Shown piece by piece: positions 1-10,180 of a stretch of DNA of 64,000 bases. The stretch is from contig OX326960.1 of NCBI GenBank assembly GCA_946800325.1, positions 21,939,150-22,003,149 on the forward strand, written 5' to 3'. The DNA comes from Luzula sylvatica. Its lineage: Eukaryota > Streptophyta > Magnoliopsida > Poales > Juncaceae. The translations under genes and the position numbers were made by a program. The first letter of the stretch is position 1. Each line of letters begins with the position of its first letter. The notes under the pieces were generated by a model that was given only the letters and a program-made list of their open reading frames with translations, was not told the DNA's origin and did no database searches.

Positions 1-2630
1 ACGAGAAGCGCATCTCAAAACTCCATAAGGATGGACTTTTGGATTCATTTGAATTTGATTCATATGGACAATGCGAATCTTGTTTACTTGGCAAGATGAC
101 AAAAGCACCATTCTCAAAAGTTGGAGAAAGGTCCAAGGAACTATTGGAACTTATACATTATGATGTATGTGGTCCAATGAGTACCGAGGCAAGAGGAGGT
201 TATCGATACTTCATAACGTTTACGGATGATTTTAGTAGATATGGGTATATCTACTTAATGCGTAACAAATCTGAATCTTTTGAAAAGTTCAAAGAATTTC
301 AGAATGAGGTTCAAAATCAACTTGGCAAGACAATCAAAGCACTTCGATCAGATCGAGGAGGCGAGTATTTGAGCTATGAGTTTGAAGATCATCTCAAAGA
401 TTGTGGAATCGTTTCACAATTGACTCCACCTGGAACGCCTCAATGGAATGGCGTGTCCGAGAGGAGGAATCGGACCTTATTGAATATGGTTCGATCTATG
501 ATGAGTCAAACTAGTCTCCCAAAATCGTTTTGGGGATATGCCCTTGAGACAGCGGCTTTTTTGATAAACCGCTTACCTTCTAAATCGGTTCAAAAGACAC
601 CATATGAGATGTGGACCGGACAACCTCCGGTGTTATCTTTTATTAGAATTTGGGGATGTGATGTTTATGTTCGAAAAATGTTTTCGGATAAACTCGAACC
701 CAAATCTGAAAAATGTTTATTTGTAGGATATCCTAAGGAAACTAAAGGATATTATTTCTACAATCCCGAGGAAAACAAGGTTTTCGTAGCTCGAAGAGGT
801 ACCTTCTTGGAGGAGGATTTTATATCTCAACGAGCTAGTGGGAGTAAAATTGATCTCGAAGAGGTTCGAGATTCAGAAATAAACATTGAACCGATGGATG
901 TTGACCCGAATCCATCAATAGTTGAGGATGTCGAGCCAATAGCACAAGGTGCTCCTCGTAGGTCTAGTAGGACCCGGCTGGAACCAGTACGATATGGATT
1001 TATCGTGACTGATGAAGGCAACGTCGAACTCATAGATGATGAGCCGACAACCTACAAAGATGCTATGTTGAGCGAAGATTCCGACAAATGGCATGATGCC
1101 ATGAAGTCCGAGATCCAATCCATGTATGATAATCAAGTTTGGAACTTGATTGATCCACCACCCTTGGTTAAACCCGTCGGGTGTAAGTGGGTTTTCAAGA
1201 AGAAAACCGACATGGATGGGAATGTGCATACTTACAAAGCACGGTTGGTAGCGAAAGGTTTCAAGCAAATTCATGGTGTTGACTATGATGAAACGTTTTC
1301 GCCGGTAGCCATGCTTAAGTCTATAAGGATTATTCTTGCCATAGCCGCATATTATGACTATGAGATATGGCAAATGGATGTTAAAACCGCTTTCCTTAAC
1401 GGGAAATTATCGGAGGATGTGTACATGACACAACCCGAAGGTTTTATCGATCCAAAGAATCCTAATAGAGTATGCAAGCTTCAAAGGTCTATATATGGAC
1501 TGAAACAAGCTTCTCGGAGTTGGAATATTCGTTTTGATGAAGTCATAAGCGAGTATGATTTTATCAAGAACGAAGAAGAACCTTGTGTATATAAGAAGGT
1601 TAGTGGGAGCCGCGTAGTATTTCTTGTTCTTTATGTGGACGATATATTAATCATAGGAAACGACATTCCGATGTTATCGGATGTTAAGAAGTATTTGAAT
1701 ACTCGTTTCGCTATGAAAGATTTAGGAGAGGCCGCCTATATTTTAGGCGTGAGGATCTATAGAGATAGATCCAAGAGACTCCTCGGCCTAAGTCAGAGTA
1801 CGTACATCGACAAGGTGCTGAAAAGATTTTTCATGCAAAACTCTAAGAAAGGGTTTCTTCCCATGTCGAGTGGTATAAACTTTTCGAAAGCTCAATGTCC
1901 GACATCGAGCGAAGAGAAAAGTAACATGGATAAGGTTCCATACGCTTCGGCGGTTGGATCTATCATGTATGCCATGATCTGTACGAGACCTGACGTATCG
2001 TATGCATTGAGCGTCTTATCACGTTACCAATCGAATCCAGGTGATCCGCATTGGCAAGCCGTGAAAACTATCCTCAAGTACTTACGAAGAACTAAGGATC
2101 AGTTTTTAGTGTATGGTGGCAAGGATAATGGATTGGTTGTAACAGGTTACACTGATGCCAGTTTCCAAACATGTACCGATGATTTTCGATCACAAAGTGG
2201 GTACGTGTTTTGTTTGAATGGTGGCGCGGTTATATGGAAGAGTTCCAAACAACCGACAGTTGCTGACTCTACGACGGAAGCAGAATACATCGCGGCTTCA
2301 GAAGCCGCAAAGGAGGCGGTTTGGGTCAAGAAGTTCGTGACTGAACTTGGTGTCGTACCGAGCATCTCGGAACCCGTGGCTGTGTATTGTGACAACACTG
2401 GAGCAATAGCACAGGCCAAGGAACCGAGATCGCATCATCGCTCCAAACACATCTTGCGTAAATTTCACTTGATTCGTGAGATTTTACATAGGCAGGATGT
2501 TGTGATTTTGAAGATTGATACTGACGAGAATGTGGCAGATCCGTTTACGAAACCTCTTCCAATTGCGAAGCATGATCGTCATGCTAGAACTATAGGTTTG
2601 AGATACCTAGAGGAGGAAGTTGGTTTGTAG
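1..2630 (+). CDS. Copia Pol polyprotein, copy 1 (3' part: integrase, RT, RNase H)
   Basis: The frame is open from position 3 (GAG) and corresponds to residues 450-1324 of the complete copies at 12234-16208 and 19806-23780; the 5' part lies outside the window. It holds the second half of the integrase zinc finger (CESC), the integrase core with Asp in HYDVCGPM, Asp in SDRGG and Glu in VSERR (D,D35,E), reverse transcriptase with YVDD, and RNase H with TDAS, TTEAEY and DNTG, ending at TAG 2628-2630. The residue before the first catalytic Asp is Tyr, as in the copy at 12234; the other two copies have Ser. No stops or frameshifts are visible, so this copy could still encode active enzyme if its 5' part is intact. 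Confidence 0.95.
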   Translation, partial: EKRISKLHKDGLLDSFEFDSYGQCESCLLGKMTKAPFSKVGERSKELLELIHYDVCGPMSTEARGGYRYFITFTDDFSRYGYIYLMRNKSESFEKFKEFQNEVQNQLGKTIKALRSDRGGEYLSYEFEDHLKDCGIVSQLTPPGTPQWNGVSERRNRTLLNMVRSMMSQTSLPKSFWGYALETAAFLINRLPSKSVQKTPYEMWTGQPPVLSFIRIWGCDVYVRKMFSDKLEPKSEKCLFVGYPKETKGYYFYNPEENKVFVARRGTFLEEDFISQRASGSKIDLEEVRDSEINIEPMDVDPNPSIVEDVEPIAQGAPRRSSRTRLEPVRYGFIVTDEGNVELIDDEPTTYKDAMLSEDSDKWHDAMKSEIQSMYDNQVWNLIDPPPLVKPVGCKWVFKKKTDMDGNVHTYKARLVAKGFKQIHGVDYDETFSPVAMLKSIRIILAIAAYYDYEIWQMDVKTAFLNGKLSEDVYMTQPEGFIDPKNPNRVCKLQRSIYGLKQASRSWNIRFDEVISEYDFIKNEEEPCVYKKVSGSRVVFLVLYVDDILIIGNDIPMLSDVKKYLNTRFAMKDLGEAAYILGVRIYRDRSKRLLGLSQSTYIDKVLKRFFMQNSKKGFLPMSSGINFSKAQCPTSSEEKSNMDKVPYASAVGSIMYAMICTRPDVSYALSVLSRYQSNPGDPHWQAVKTILKYLRRTKDQFLVYGGKDNGLVVTGYTDASFQTCTDDFRSQSGYVFCLNGGAVIWKSSKQPTVADSTTEAEYIAASEAAKEAVWVKKFVTELGVVPSISEPVAVYCDNTGAIAQAKEPRSHHRSKHILRKFHLIREILHRQDVVILKIDTDENVADPFTKPLPIAKHDRHARTIGLRYLEEEVGL

Positions 2631-3744
2631 TTATCTAAAACAATAATTGTTATGATGAGTTATTTGTTGTAAACGATGTATCACCCAAGACTTTATGCTA
2701 TATTAATGCAATTTCAAAAATTTTATATTTCATTTGCATTTATCTCTTATATGAAAACTTGTGCGTGGTTGTGTAATATGATTACACGAACCTTGATTTA
2801 TAACTTGTGTGAGCGTCTACATGATACGTGATCATGCTAAGTAAAACCGTCACATTTCAAAAGTTATATTTCAAAAACGTCCCTAGTCATGATTAGGATA
2901 CTTATGTGATAAGTATATCTATTATAAGATAATAGACTAACATGTACACTAGCATATTCGCCGAGGTGATGATTATGTTTTGCTAATCATAGGACAAAGA
3001 GTTTGTCAAATCGGGAATATGGATATGCATTAGGCTATGCATATTGTGACTTGACCAAAAGTGCGATACCATGACATGGTTTAGTCATTGTAGATGGAAT
3101 CGTAACGAATGGGGTCTTAGTTCTTCACACTTGAGATGATCATGGATCATTTTTTCGTGCGTAACATAACGCTTAGATATAATCTTCCACCATATATGTA
3201 ACAGGATGGTCATGGGATTATGATCGAGTATTATCTGAAACACGGAATTTGATGTGAGTCATCAAGATAGAAATTGTTCCTTTCGAGAGAAAGAGATATC
3301 CCTTAGGCCTATCGATGAATTGATCAACGAAATCTCTGGCCAGAGTCAATGATATTAAATTGTTAATATCGATTGTGTTTGTTGATTCAATTCGGTATCG
3401 AGACAATAAGTTTAGTCAATCAAATTATAAGGATGACTATTACCGTTCCTTTTGATTGACGGATATCGTGAACAAGAGAACTAAACACCACCGTTCGAGA
3501 TGGGTATAAATGATCACAATCATTTTCGTTTTCAACGTGGGAAAGCTATGATGGATTTCTTCCTAGATCCCTCTCATGAGCCCGTAAACTTGGGCATAAG
3601 TTTGCTACCATTGCTTGATACGAACCTACGCGGTCACACATAGAGCTGTCTTATTTCGGGCTTAAATTTCAATCTCTGAGGTTATGTGTACATGAGATGT
3701 ACGCTAGTACTTTCTTTAGTTGGATCTTGAACTGAGTGGGAGAC
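2631..3744 (+). other. Copia 3' non-coding block, A type, with polypurine tract
   Basis: About 1.1 kb between the pol stop and the 3' LTR, repeated almost unchanged at 11122-12233 and 18694-19805 (inverted) and, up to about 30150, at 29649-30756. No convincing coding capacity: the short antisense frames are broken in the B version. It includes the palindrome CTCTGGCCAGAG near 3340. It ends in the polypurine tract GAGTGGGAGAC (3734-3744), which primes plus-strand DNA synthesis, directly before the TG of the LTR. A block this long is larger than a minimal copia 3' end needs. Confidence 0.85.
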
Positions 3745-3881
3745 TGAAGGAAATACAGTTACAGATCAACTAGTTGAATGTACAAATGAGTGTAGACAAA
3801 CATACGTGTTCGTCGGAACGATTGGATGCATAATAAGATTATGCAAATCTGGCAGAAATTACATGGTGCGTCATGACGCAC
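3745..3881 (+). repeat. 3' LTR fragment, subfamily A, fused to a leader array
   Basis: Starts TGAAGGAAATACAG right after the polypurine tract and matches the outer end of the A LTRs (inverse of 10985-11121) through the palindrome GTGCGTCATGACGCAC at 3866-3881. From there it continues as 5'-leader sequence instead of LTR. The rest of U3, all of R and U5, and the primer binding site are missing. Confidence 0.85.
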
Positions 3882-4290
3882 CAAGTTGTGCGTCATGACG
3901 AACTGTATTAACTAGTTCCGTCACGACGGACCATTTGGTCAGTCGTGACGGACATAACACGAATTAGCCCCTGGATTGGACAACAAAATTGTTTTGTATA
4001 GTCCGTCATGACGCACCTTCTGGCGTTATGACGGACAAGTGAAGTCCGTCGTGATGCACTGTTTTGTGTGTCATGACAGAAGTCAAAGTAAGTCCAAATC
4101 AGGAGAAATATTGGACATGGTCAGTCATGACGGACCAACTGTCAGTCATGACGGACAGTGTAAAATTTTTTTCTGAAAATTTTAATATGGGCATGGTCAG
4201 TCATGACGCACCATTCTGTGCATCATGACGGACTGTATACATGCGTCGTGACGGACCATGTGTCAGTCACGACGGACAGTGTAATTTTTC
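3866..4290 (+). repeat. Array of CGTCATGACG-type palindromes in a relic leader
   Basis: About a dozen units of the type (G)T(G/C)(C/A)GTCA(T/C)GACG(G/C)AC, spaced irregularly. Most are imperfect palindromes centred on CATG. Variants with CACG, CGTG or GATG at the centre look like C-to-T decay of methylated cytosines. It is the same kind of array as in the leaders at 16886-17493 and 24460-25067, in opposite orientation. Confidence 0.85.
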
Positions 4291-4461
4291 TGGAAAATTT
4301 TTATATTGGTTCTAATAATTAATAATTATGTTCATATAAGTCATTCGTCATGATTAAACCTATTTAATGATATAATTAGATTATGTCATAAAATCCCTAA
4401 GTAATATTTAAGTCATGAAATGCCTTCCATGTCCACAACCTCCGAGGTTGGTCATTACACT

Positions 4462-4494
4462 TTGCACGGTTTCAGGCCAAAGTCGGGCGTGCAA
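4462..4494 (+). other. Leader hairpin 1, conserved loop
   Basis: Stem TTGCACG / CGTGCAA around the loop GTTTCAGGCCAAAGTCGGG. The same hairpin occurs with stem TGCACG / CGTGCA in the leaders of the minus copies (16679-16709 and 24253-24283). Confidence 0.75.
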
Positions 4495-4526
4495 TGTTGT
4501 ATGTATCAACGTGAGAGGCAAGCGTT

Positions 4527-4580
4527 AATTGAGGACAAATGCGGGTTCAGGCCAAAGTCGGGCGCATTTGTAGTTCAATT
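4527..4580 (+). other. Leader hairpin 2, conserved loop with different stem
   Basis: Inner stem CAAATGCG / CGCATTTG and outer stem AATTGA / TCAATT around the loop GGTTCAGGCCAAAGTCGGG. The loop is nearly the same as in hairpin 1 but the stem sequence is unrelated. Equivalents on the minus strand are 16591-16645 and 24164-24219. A looser relative with core GGCCAAAGTC and stem CCCA / TGGG lies at 4760-4797. Confidence 0.75.
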
Positions 4581-4959
4581 GAGCGATATGTGAGCACGGT
4601 TGTGACTTAACCGTCCAAGCCAATCCGATTGGGGTTCGGGGCATAGTTAGGATGCACAAACGGAATTCTGATCATATATGATATGGTTCGATACCGAAAT
4701 TCTATAAAGGGTCAAGAGTCGCATTGGATGTGATTGGATTTATCCTACCTAAATAGTGAGATCCCATTTGTCGGCCAAAGTCACTTGTGGGAGGATCATG
4801 AAATATGGGTCTTGAAGTGTTATTGGATTTAGAATCCCGAATCAATATTAGGGTTATTGATTTGATAAAAGTAACATATTTCATATCATATAAGCATATA
4901 GAATAAGTACGCACGGTTAGTTGTCAATTTCGTAATTCATGTAGAATAATAATTTTAAG

Positions 4960-7900
4960 CAACACCAATATCATATCGATATGATCGATATTAGAGAAAG
5001 AAAAGTTTGTGAAACGGAACTACCTTGATTAACATCATATCCTAAGAATGGTTCTTAGGCAAGAGTGCAAGAGTTACGTGTTGGACACGAAATGTGTGGA
5101 ACCGATTCACATTCACGAGGCTTTAGAGAAAGCCGGAATTTGACAAACTTGAGAAGGAGTCAAATAATATTGTATGTCAGATGTTGACATGCATAGACGT
5201 GGATCTTCAAAGGAGTTTGAAGAATTATAATAAATAAGAGTCTAAGGGCGATTAAGACAAATGTTGTCTCAATCAAGGATATTTGGGCAAGTTGTTGTCC
5301 CAATATCAAAAGAAAGGTTAAATCCGAGGAGGGTTAATCTAAATGTTGATAGTAATAGCTTCTTTTGACATTATCATCTCGACTACGTGTATGAGATACA
5401 CATTACTAGAATCCAATGGATGGAATACTAGTTTCATTCGAATAAGATTCGCATGACAATTACAAGACTTGTTTAGTAATCAAGATGACAAAAGTGTCAT
5501 TCCAAAAGTTGGAAAAACGGTCAAAGACTTACCAAAAACCAAACATTTTGAATGTAGGTAAATAAGTAAGTTCTGAGGCGAGATGAGGCTACAAATATTT
5601 CATTATATTTACCAACGATTATTGTAGATATAAAGATATCTATTTAATGCGTTTGAAACATAATTTTGAATAGTTCAAAAACGTTTCGAAATGAAATACG
5701 AAGTCAACTAAGCAAGAAAATCAAAGTTTTTCGATAAGATCGAAGAGACGAGCATTTTTAAGCTATGAGTATGATAATCATCTAGAAAATTTATGAAAAA
5801 GTTTCATAGTTGTTTTCATTCGGAACATCAATGTAGATTAATGTGTCCGAGAGGAGGAATCAAACTTTGTTGGACATTTGTTTGATAGATGATAAATCAA
5901 AATCTAATATTTCAAATAAGATTTGAAAATTTACCCTTAAGACCAAGGTTAATCACATACCTTCTAAGTCGGTGCAAAAGACCCCATATATGATATGGAT
6001 AGGAAATAAATTAAATTGAGGATTAACGTGGTTTCAGGCCAAAGTCGGGCACGTATAGTTCAATGTTAATGAAAACTTCCGATGTTATCTTTTGTAAGAT
6101 TTGGAGATTTGAATTCGAAAACTGGTTTTGGATAAACTAAATCTCAAATCTTGATATGTTCATCCATTGAGTATTCTTAAAGAAACTAAAGGATACCATT
6201 TATTAAATCCCAATGAGAATTAGATTTTCATAGTTCGAAGAGATACCTTCTTAGAGGAGGACTTAATGTGCATAAGTTTGAAACTTAATGTCACTTATAT
6301 CTATGAGGGCTAGTGGGAGATGAATCGATCTCGAAAGGTTCGAGACTCGAATGGAATATTGAACCGATGAATATGATTGGAATTTCATCAAAAGTTGATG
6401 AATCCAAGTCAAGATCACAAAGCGATTTTATAGATCAATTTAGACACGTCACGAATCAATAAATTATGAATTTATCAAAGAATGTGACAAACGAATCGAA
6501 CTCATACATGCCGAGTCGATGGACTAAAATGATGCTATAAAGGATAAAATTTCATATGGCATGGTGCCATGGAATCCATGCATGTCATCAAGTTTAAAAC
6601 TTGATTTAAACATTCCTTAGGGTATGACCCATAGAATGTGAGTGAGTTTTCAAAGTGAAAACTAAAGTGGATTGGAATATGTATACTTACAAAGCAAGAA
6701 TGTTTATGAGATTTGCGAATTCATGATATGATCATGAAGAAACGGTTTCACAAATGATCACGCTTTATTCATTAGGATTATATTTGTCATTTCACATAGT
6801 ATGACTATGATTTTTGACAAATGGATGACAAGACCGTATTCTTTAATAGGAAATATTAAAGGATGTGTATGTGACACAACCTAATGGTTTTATCGATCAA
6901 AAGAATCCAAGAAAAGTATACAAATTTCAACGATCCATATGATGGATTGAAGAATAATTCATGGAATTGGAATTTTATTTTGATAAAATTATAATTAGTT
7001 ATAATATTATCAAGAACAAAAGAAAAGCTTTGTGTAGATATGAAGGTTAGTGGGAGCCACATACATTTCTTATATTAAAATATATGAACGATATATTATT
7101 CGTAGGAAACGATTGTCGAGACAACTTATGAGATAATCGTAAAAATCTATGAGATAGATTTAACATTCCTCGATCTGAATTGAAGTATGTACATCGACAA
7201 AATATTGATAATGGTTTTCAGTACATAAATCCAGTATCGGATTTTTCCCAAATGTCGAATGGCGAAATTTTTCTGAGGATCGATGTGCGACATCGAGTTA
7301 AAGAAAAGTAGGAAAATGGATAATCTATGTTTCGACAATAGAATATTCCAAATACGCCATGATATGTACTAATCTTTAAATATTGTTCATGTTAAGTATC
7401 GTAATTATCAATCGAATAATTTAATGTGGTTGTATAATGATTATACTTCACATATGCATAATAGTTATGCAACATTTAAAATCTGGTTTCGTATTGAAAT
7501 TAATAAATAATATCCTTTTAGAAAGGATTAAGACTATATTTCTCATATAAAATGGTGGGGAGGATGAATTGGTGATAAAAGTTATATCGATGGCATTTCT
7601 CCAAATATGCGACACATTTATGAAATGTGTACATATTTTGCTTAAATAAAATTGAAGTTGTATGAAAGAGTTTCACAACAACTAAAGATGAAAATTTTAT
7701 GATGGAATTAGATTTCAATACGGCTTACGAAGCCGAAATGGAAAAGTTATGGATCAAGGTGTTGATCATACTTGGTATTGTCCCAAGAAATAGGATTATT
7801 TGGTAATCTATTTCGATGGACGAAATAGCCCAAACCAAAAGAAATTGAAATAACATAACCACTCCAAACTTATATTCAATAGGTATTGGATACCTAACAA

Positions 7901-8010
7901 AAATTGACACTAACGGTAACGTAGCGGAACCGTTTACAAAAACTGCTTTCTTCTTAGTTAAGCATGAATGTCATGCAAAGACTATAGGTATAGAGATACC
8001 TAGAGGAGGA
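4960..8010 (+). pseudogene. Decayed copia gag-pol of a B-type element
   Basis: Fragments of the family polyprotein are recognisable in order, separated by stops, frameshifts and deletions. Near 5045-5100 is the gag segment matching RQECKSHVLDT. A large deletion removes the zinc knuckle and protease. Near 5460-5530 is the segment matching LLGKMTKAPFSKVG. Near 5850 is the SERRN part of the integrase Glu motif. Near 7070-7100 is a damaged LYVDDIL region, and near 7970-8010 the C-terminal segment. The span is about 3.05 kb against 3.97 kb in intact copies. A leader-type hairpin of about 50 bp interrupts pol at 6014-6065. It cannot encode a working protein, yet its flanking 3' non-coding block and LTR are well kept. 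Confidence 0.85.
6014..6065 (+). other. Leader-type hairpin inserted in the decayed pol
   Basis: Sits between the pol segments matching EMWTGQ and PPVLSF, where intact copies have no insert. Outer stem AATTGA / TTCAAT and inner stem ACGTG / CACGT enclose GTTTCAGGCCAAAGTCGGG. The loop and outer stem match leader hairpin 2 (4527-4580), but the inner stem differs on both sides in a compensating way. Confidence 0.7.
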
Positions 8011-9148
8011 ATATATTTGAGGTATAGTTATCTAATACCGATAGTCATCGCAGATTATAATCCTAGCAGAGATTATAGGTGTAAACGCTGCATCAAACAA
8101 TACTTACTCTATATTCGTGCATTTCAAAATTTTAAAATTTTAATTGCATTTATAACTTATATGAATACTTGTGCGAGGTTGTGTAATTTGATTACACGAA
8201 CCTTGAATTATGACTTGTGTGAGCGTCTACATAATACGTGATTATGTTAAGTAAAACCGTCACATTTCAAAAGTTATATTTCAAAAACGTCCCTAGTCAC
8301 AATTAGGATACTTATGTGATAAGTATATATATTATAAGATAATAGACTAACGTGTACACTAGCATATTCGCCGAGGTGATGATTATGTTTTGCTAATCAT
8401 AGGACAAAGAGTTTGTCAAATCGGGAATATGGATATGCATTAGGTTATGCATATTGTGACTTGACCAAAAGTGCGATACCATGACATGGTTTAGTCATTG
8501 TAGATGGAATCGTAACGAATGGGGTCTTAGTTCTTCACACTTGAGGTGATCATGGATCGTTTTCCGTGCGTAGCATGATGCTTAGGTATAGTCTTCCACT
8601 ATCTGTAACAGGATGGTCATGGGATTATAATCGGGTATTATCTGAAACACGAAATTTGATGTGAGTCATCAAGATAGAAATTGTTCCTTTCGAGAGAAAG
8701 AGATATCCCTTAGGCCTATCGATGAATTGATCAACGAAATCTCTGGCCAGAGTCAATGATATTAATGGTTAATATCGATTGTATTTGTTGATTCAATTCG
8801 GTATCGAAATTTAAGTATAGTCAATCAAAATATAAGGATGACTATTACCATGCCTTTTGATTGACGGATATCGCGAACAAGAGAACTAAACACCACCATT
8901 CGAGATGGGTATAAATGATCACAATCATTTTTCGTTTTCAACGTGGGAAATCTATGATGGATTTCTTCCTAGATCCCTCTCATGAGCTCGTAAACTTAGG
9001 AATAAGTTTACTACCATTGCTTGATACGAACCTACGCGGTCACACATAGAGCTGTCTTATTTCGGGCTTGATTTCAATCTCTAAGATAAGTGTACATGTG
9101 ATGTACATTGGTGCATTCTTTAGTTGGATCTTGAACTGAGTGGGAGAC
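8011..9148 (+). other. Copia 3' non-coding block, B type, with polypurine tract
   Basis: Aligns along its length with the A block at 2631-3744, roughly 90 percent identical by eye, with small indels around 8770-8815. It ends in the same polypurine tract GAGTGGGAGAC (9138-9148). It matches 30153-30756 even more closely. It is much better preserved than the pol relic just upstream. Confidence 0.85.
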
Positions 9149-10179
9149 TGAAGGAAATACAGTTATAGATCAACTAGTAGCTTGCACACATGAGGATAGA
9201 CGAACGTACGCATTCGTCGATACGATTGGATGCATAATAAGATTATGCAAATCTGACAGAAATAACATGGTCAGTCATGACGGACTGTTTGGTCAGTCAT
9301 GACGGACCAATAGGTTAATCTGTCAGATTACACAGAAATAACATGGTCAGTCATGACGGACAGATTGGTCAGTCATGACGGACCAAAGGGAATTTTGTGT
9401 ACCAATCCGTGAGTATGGTCAGTCATGACGCACAATATGGTGCGTCATGATGGACTGTATGGTCAGTCATGACGGACTGTATGGTCAGTCATGACGGACC
9501 AATAGTAAATGCTGTTTCTAGGAAACGTGACTGGTGCATCATGACGCACCATTCTGTGCGTCATGACGGACTGTGATCCAAATTCCAGATTAGCAGTTTT
9601 CTTTGTACTCATTAATTCCTCATTAATTATGGTGTTAATATAAGATCAATTGTTGATCTTCTCTCTCTCTGGAAATTCCAGATCTGAGAAGAGAAGTCTT
9701 GTGAGACAAGAAAAGAGAGAAAACTCCATTAGAGAGATTGAAGGTTTTAAGCAAGTTTACGGCGATTTTAGGGGAATCACGCGTAACCGAAAGACGAGGC
9801 TTAAGGTGGATACGGGTAGAGGGATTTCATCTGAAATCCTCTATTGTGATCAAGCTAGAGCAAGATGGATGACGAACTGGATGTGATCCGGTTGTATACG
9901 ACAAATTGGAGCTTCGAACAAGGTGTCGAATCGCGCGGGCGTGGGACGTGCGTGTTGCCGGAGTTGAAGCAAAGAGCAAAGCAACTACGCGAGGATCAAC
10001 CCTTCACCGTGATTAATTTCACGTGGTATGCTTCTCTATGAATTAAGAGTTAATTTCATAGGTTTAGTTGCATTTACATGATTCGTACTTTCGGGTCGTT
10101 GACGTGGTCCTCGGGATCGGGTCGGACCGGGCCTCTCAATCCGCTGCGCGGGGCTCGGTAGTGACGACGATACCCTACA
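9149..10179 (+). repeat. LTR, subfamily B, complete (1031 bp)
   Basis: Starts TGAAGGAAATACAG after the polypurine tract and ends in CCCTACA, so TG...CA ends are intact. U3 carries ten CGTCATGACG-type units (about 9270-9575), mostly as GGTCAGTCATGACGGACC. A TATA-like TTAATATAAG lies near 9635, followed by a CT-rich stretch that probably holds the transcription start. I count about five substitutions against the B LTR at 30757-31787. Here it is the 3' LTR of the decayed element. One base (G, 10180) separates it from an inverted LTR instead of a target-site duplication. Confidence 0.95.
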
Positions 10180-10180
10180 G

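Larger units (their letters stand above)
4291..4930 (+). other. Relic copia 5' leader, unique part
   Basis: Matches, in opposite orientation, the leader of the complete minus copies (16255-16860). It includes the blocks around AACCTCCGAGGTTG and the paired CAGGCCAAAGTC hairpins. Leader homology is far easier to see than homology in the coding region that follows. It ends shortly before the first recognisable gag sequence. Confidence 0.75.

Noticed and set aside
915..1373. A 152-residue frame opposite pol, repeated in all copies.
   Set aside because: A shadow of the pol frame on the other strand; no initiation context or domain.
3218..3406. A 62-residue antisense frame conserved in the copia 3' block (also 11460-11648 and 19032-19220).
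   Set aside because: It is conserved only because the copies are near-identical. The B version has indels that break it, and it has no recognisable domain.
9650..9886. A 78-residue frame at the R-U5 part of the B LTR (also 31258-31494).
   Set aside because: It lies wholly within LTR sequence and is not kept in the A LTRs; best explained as chance.
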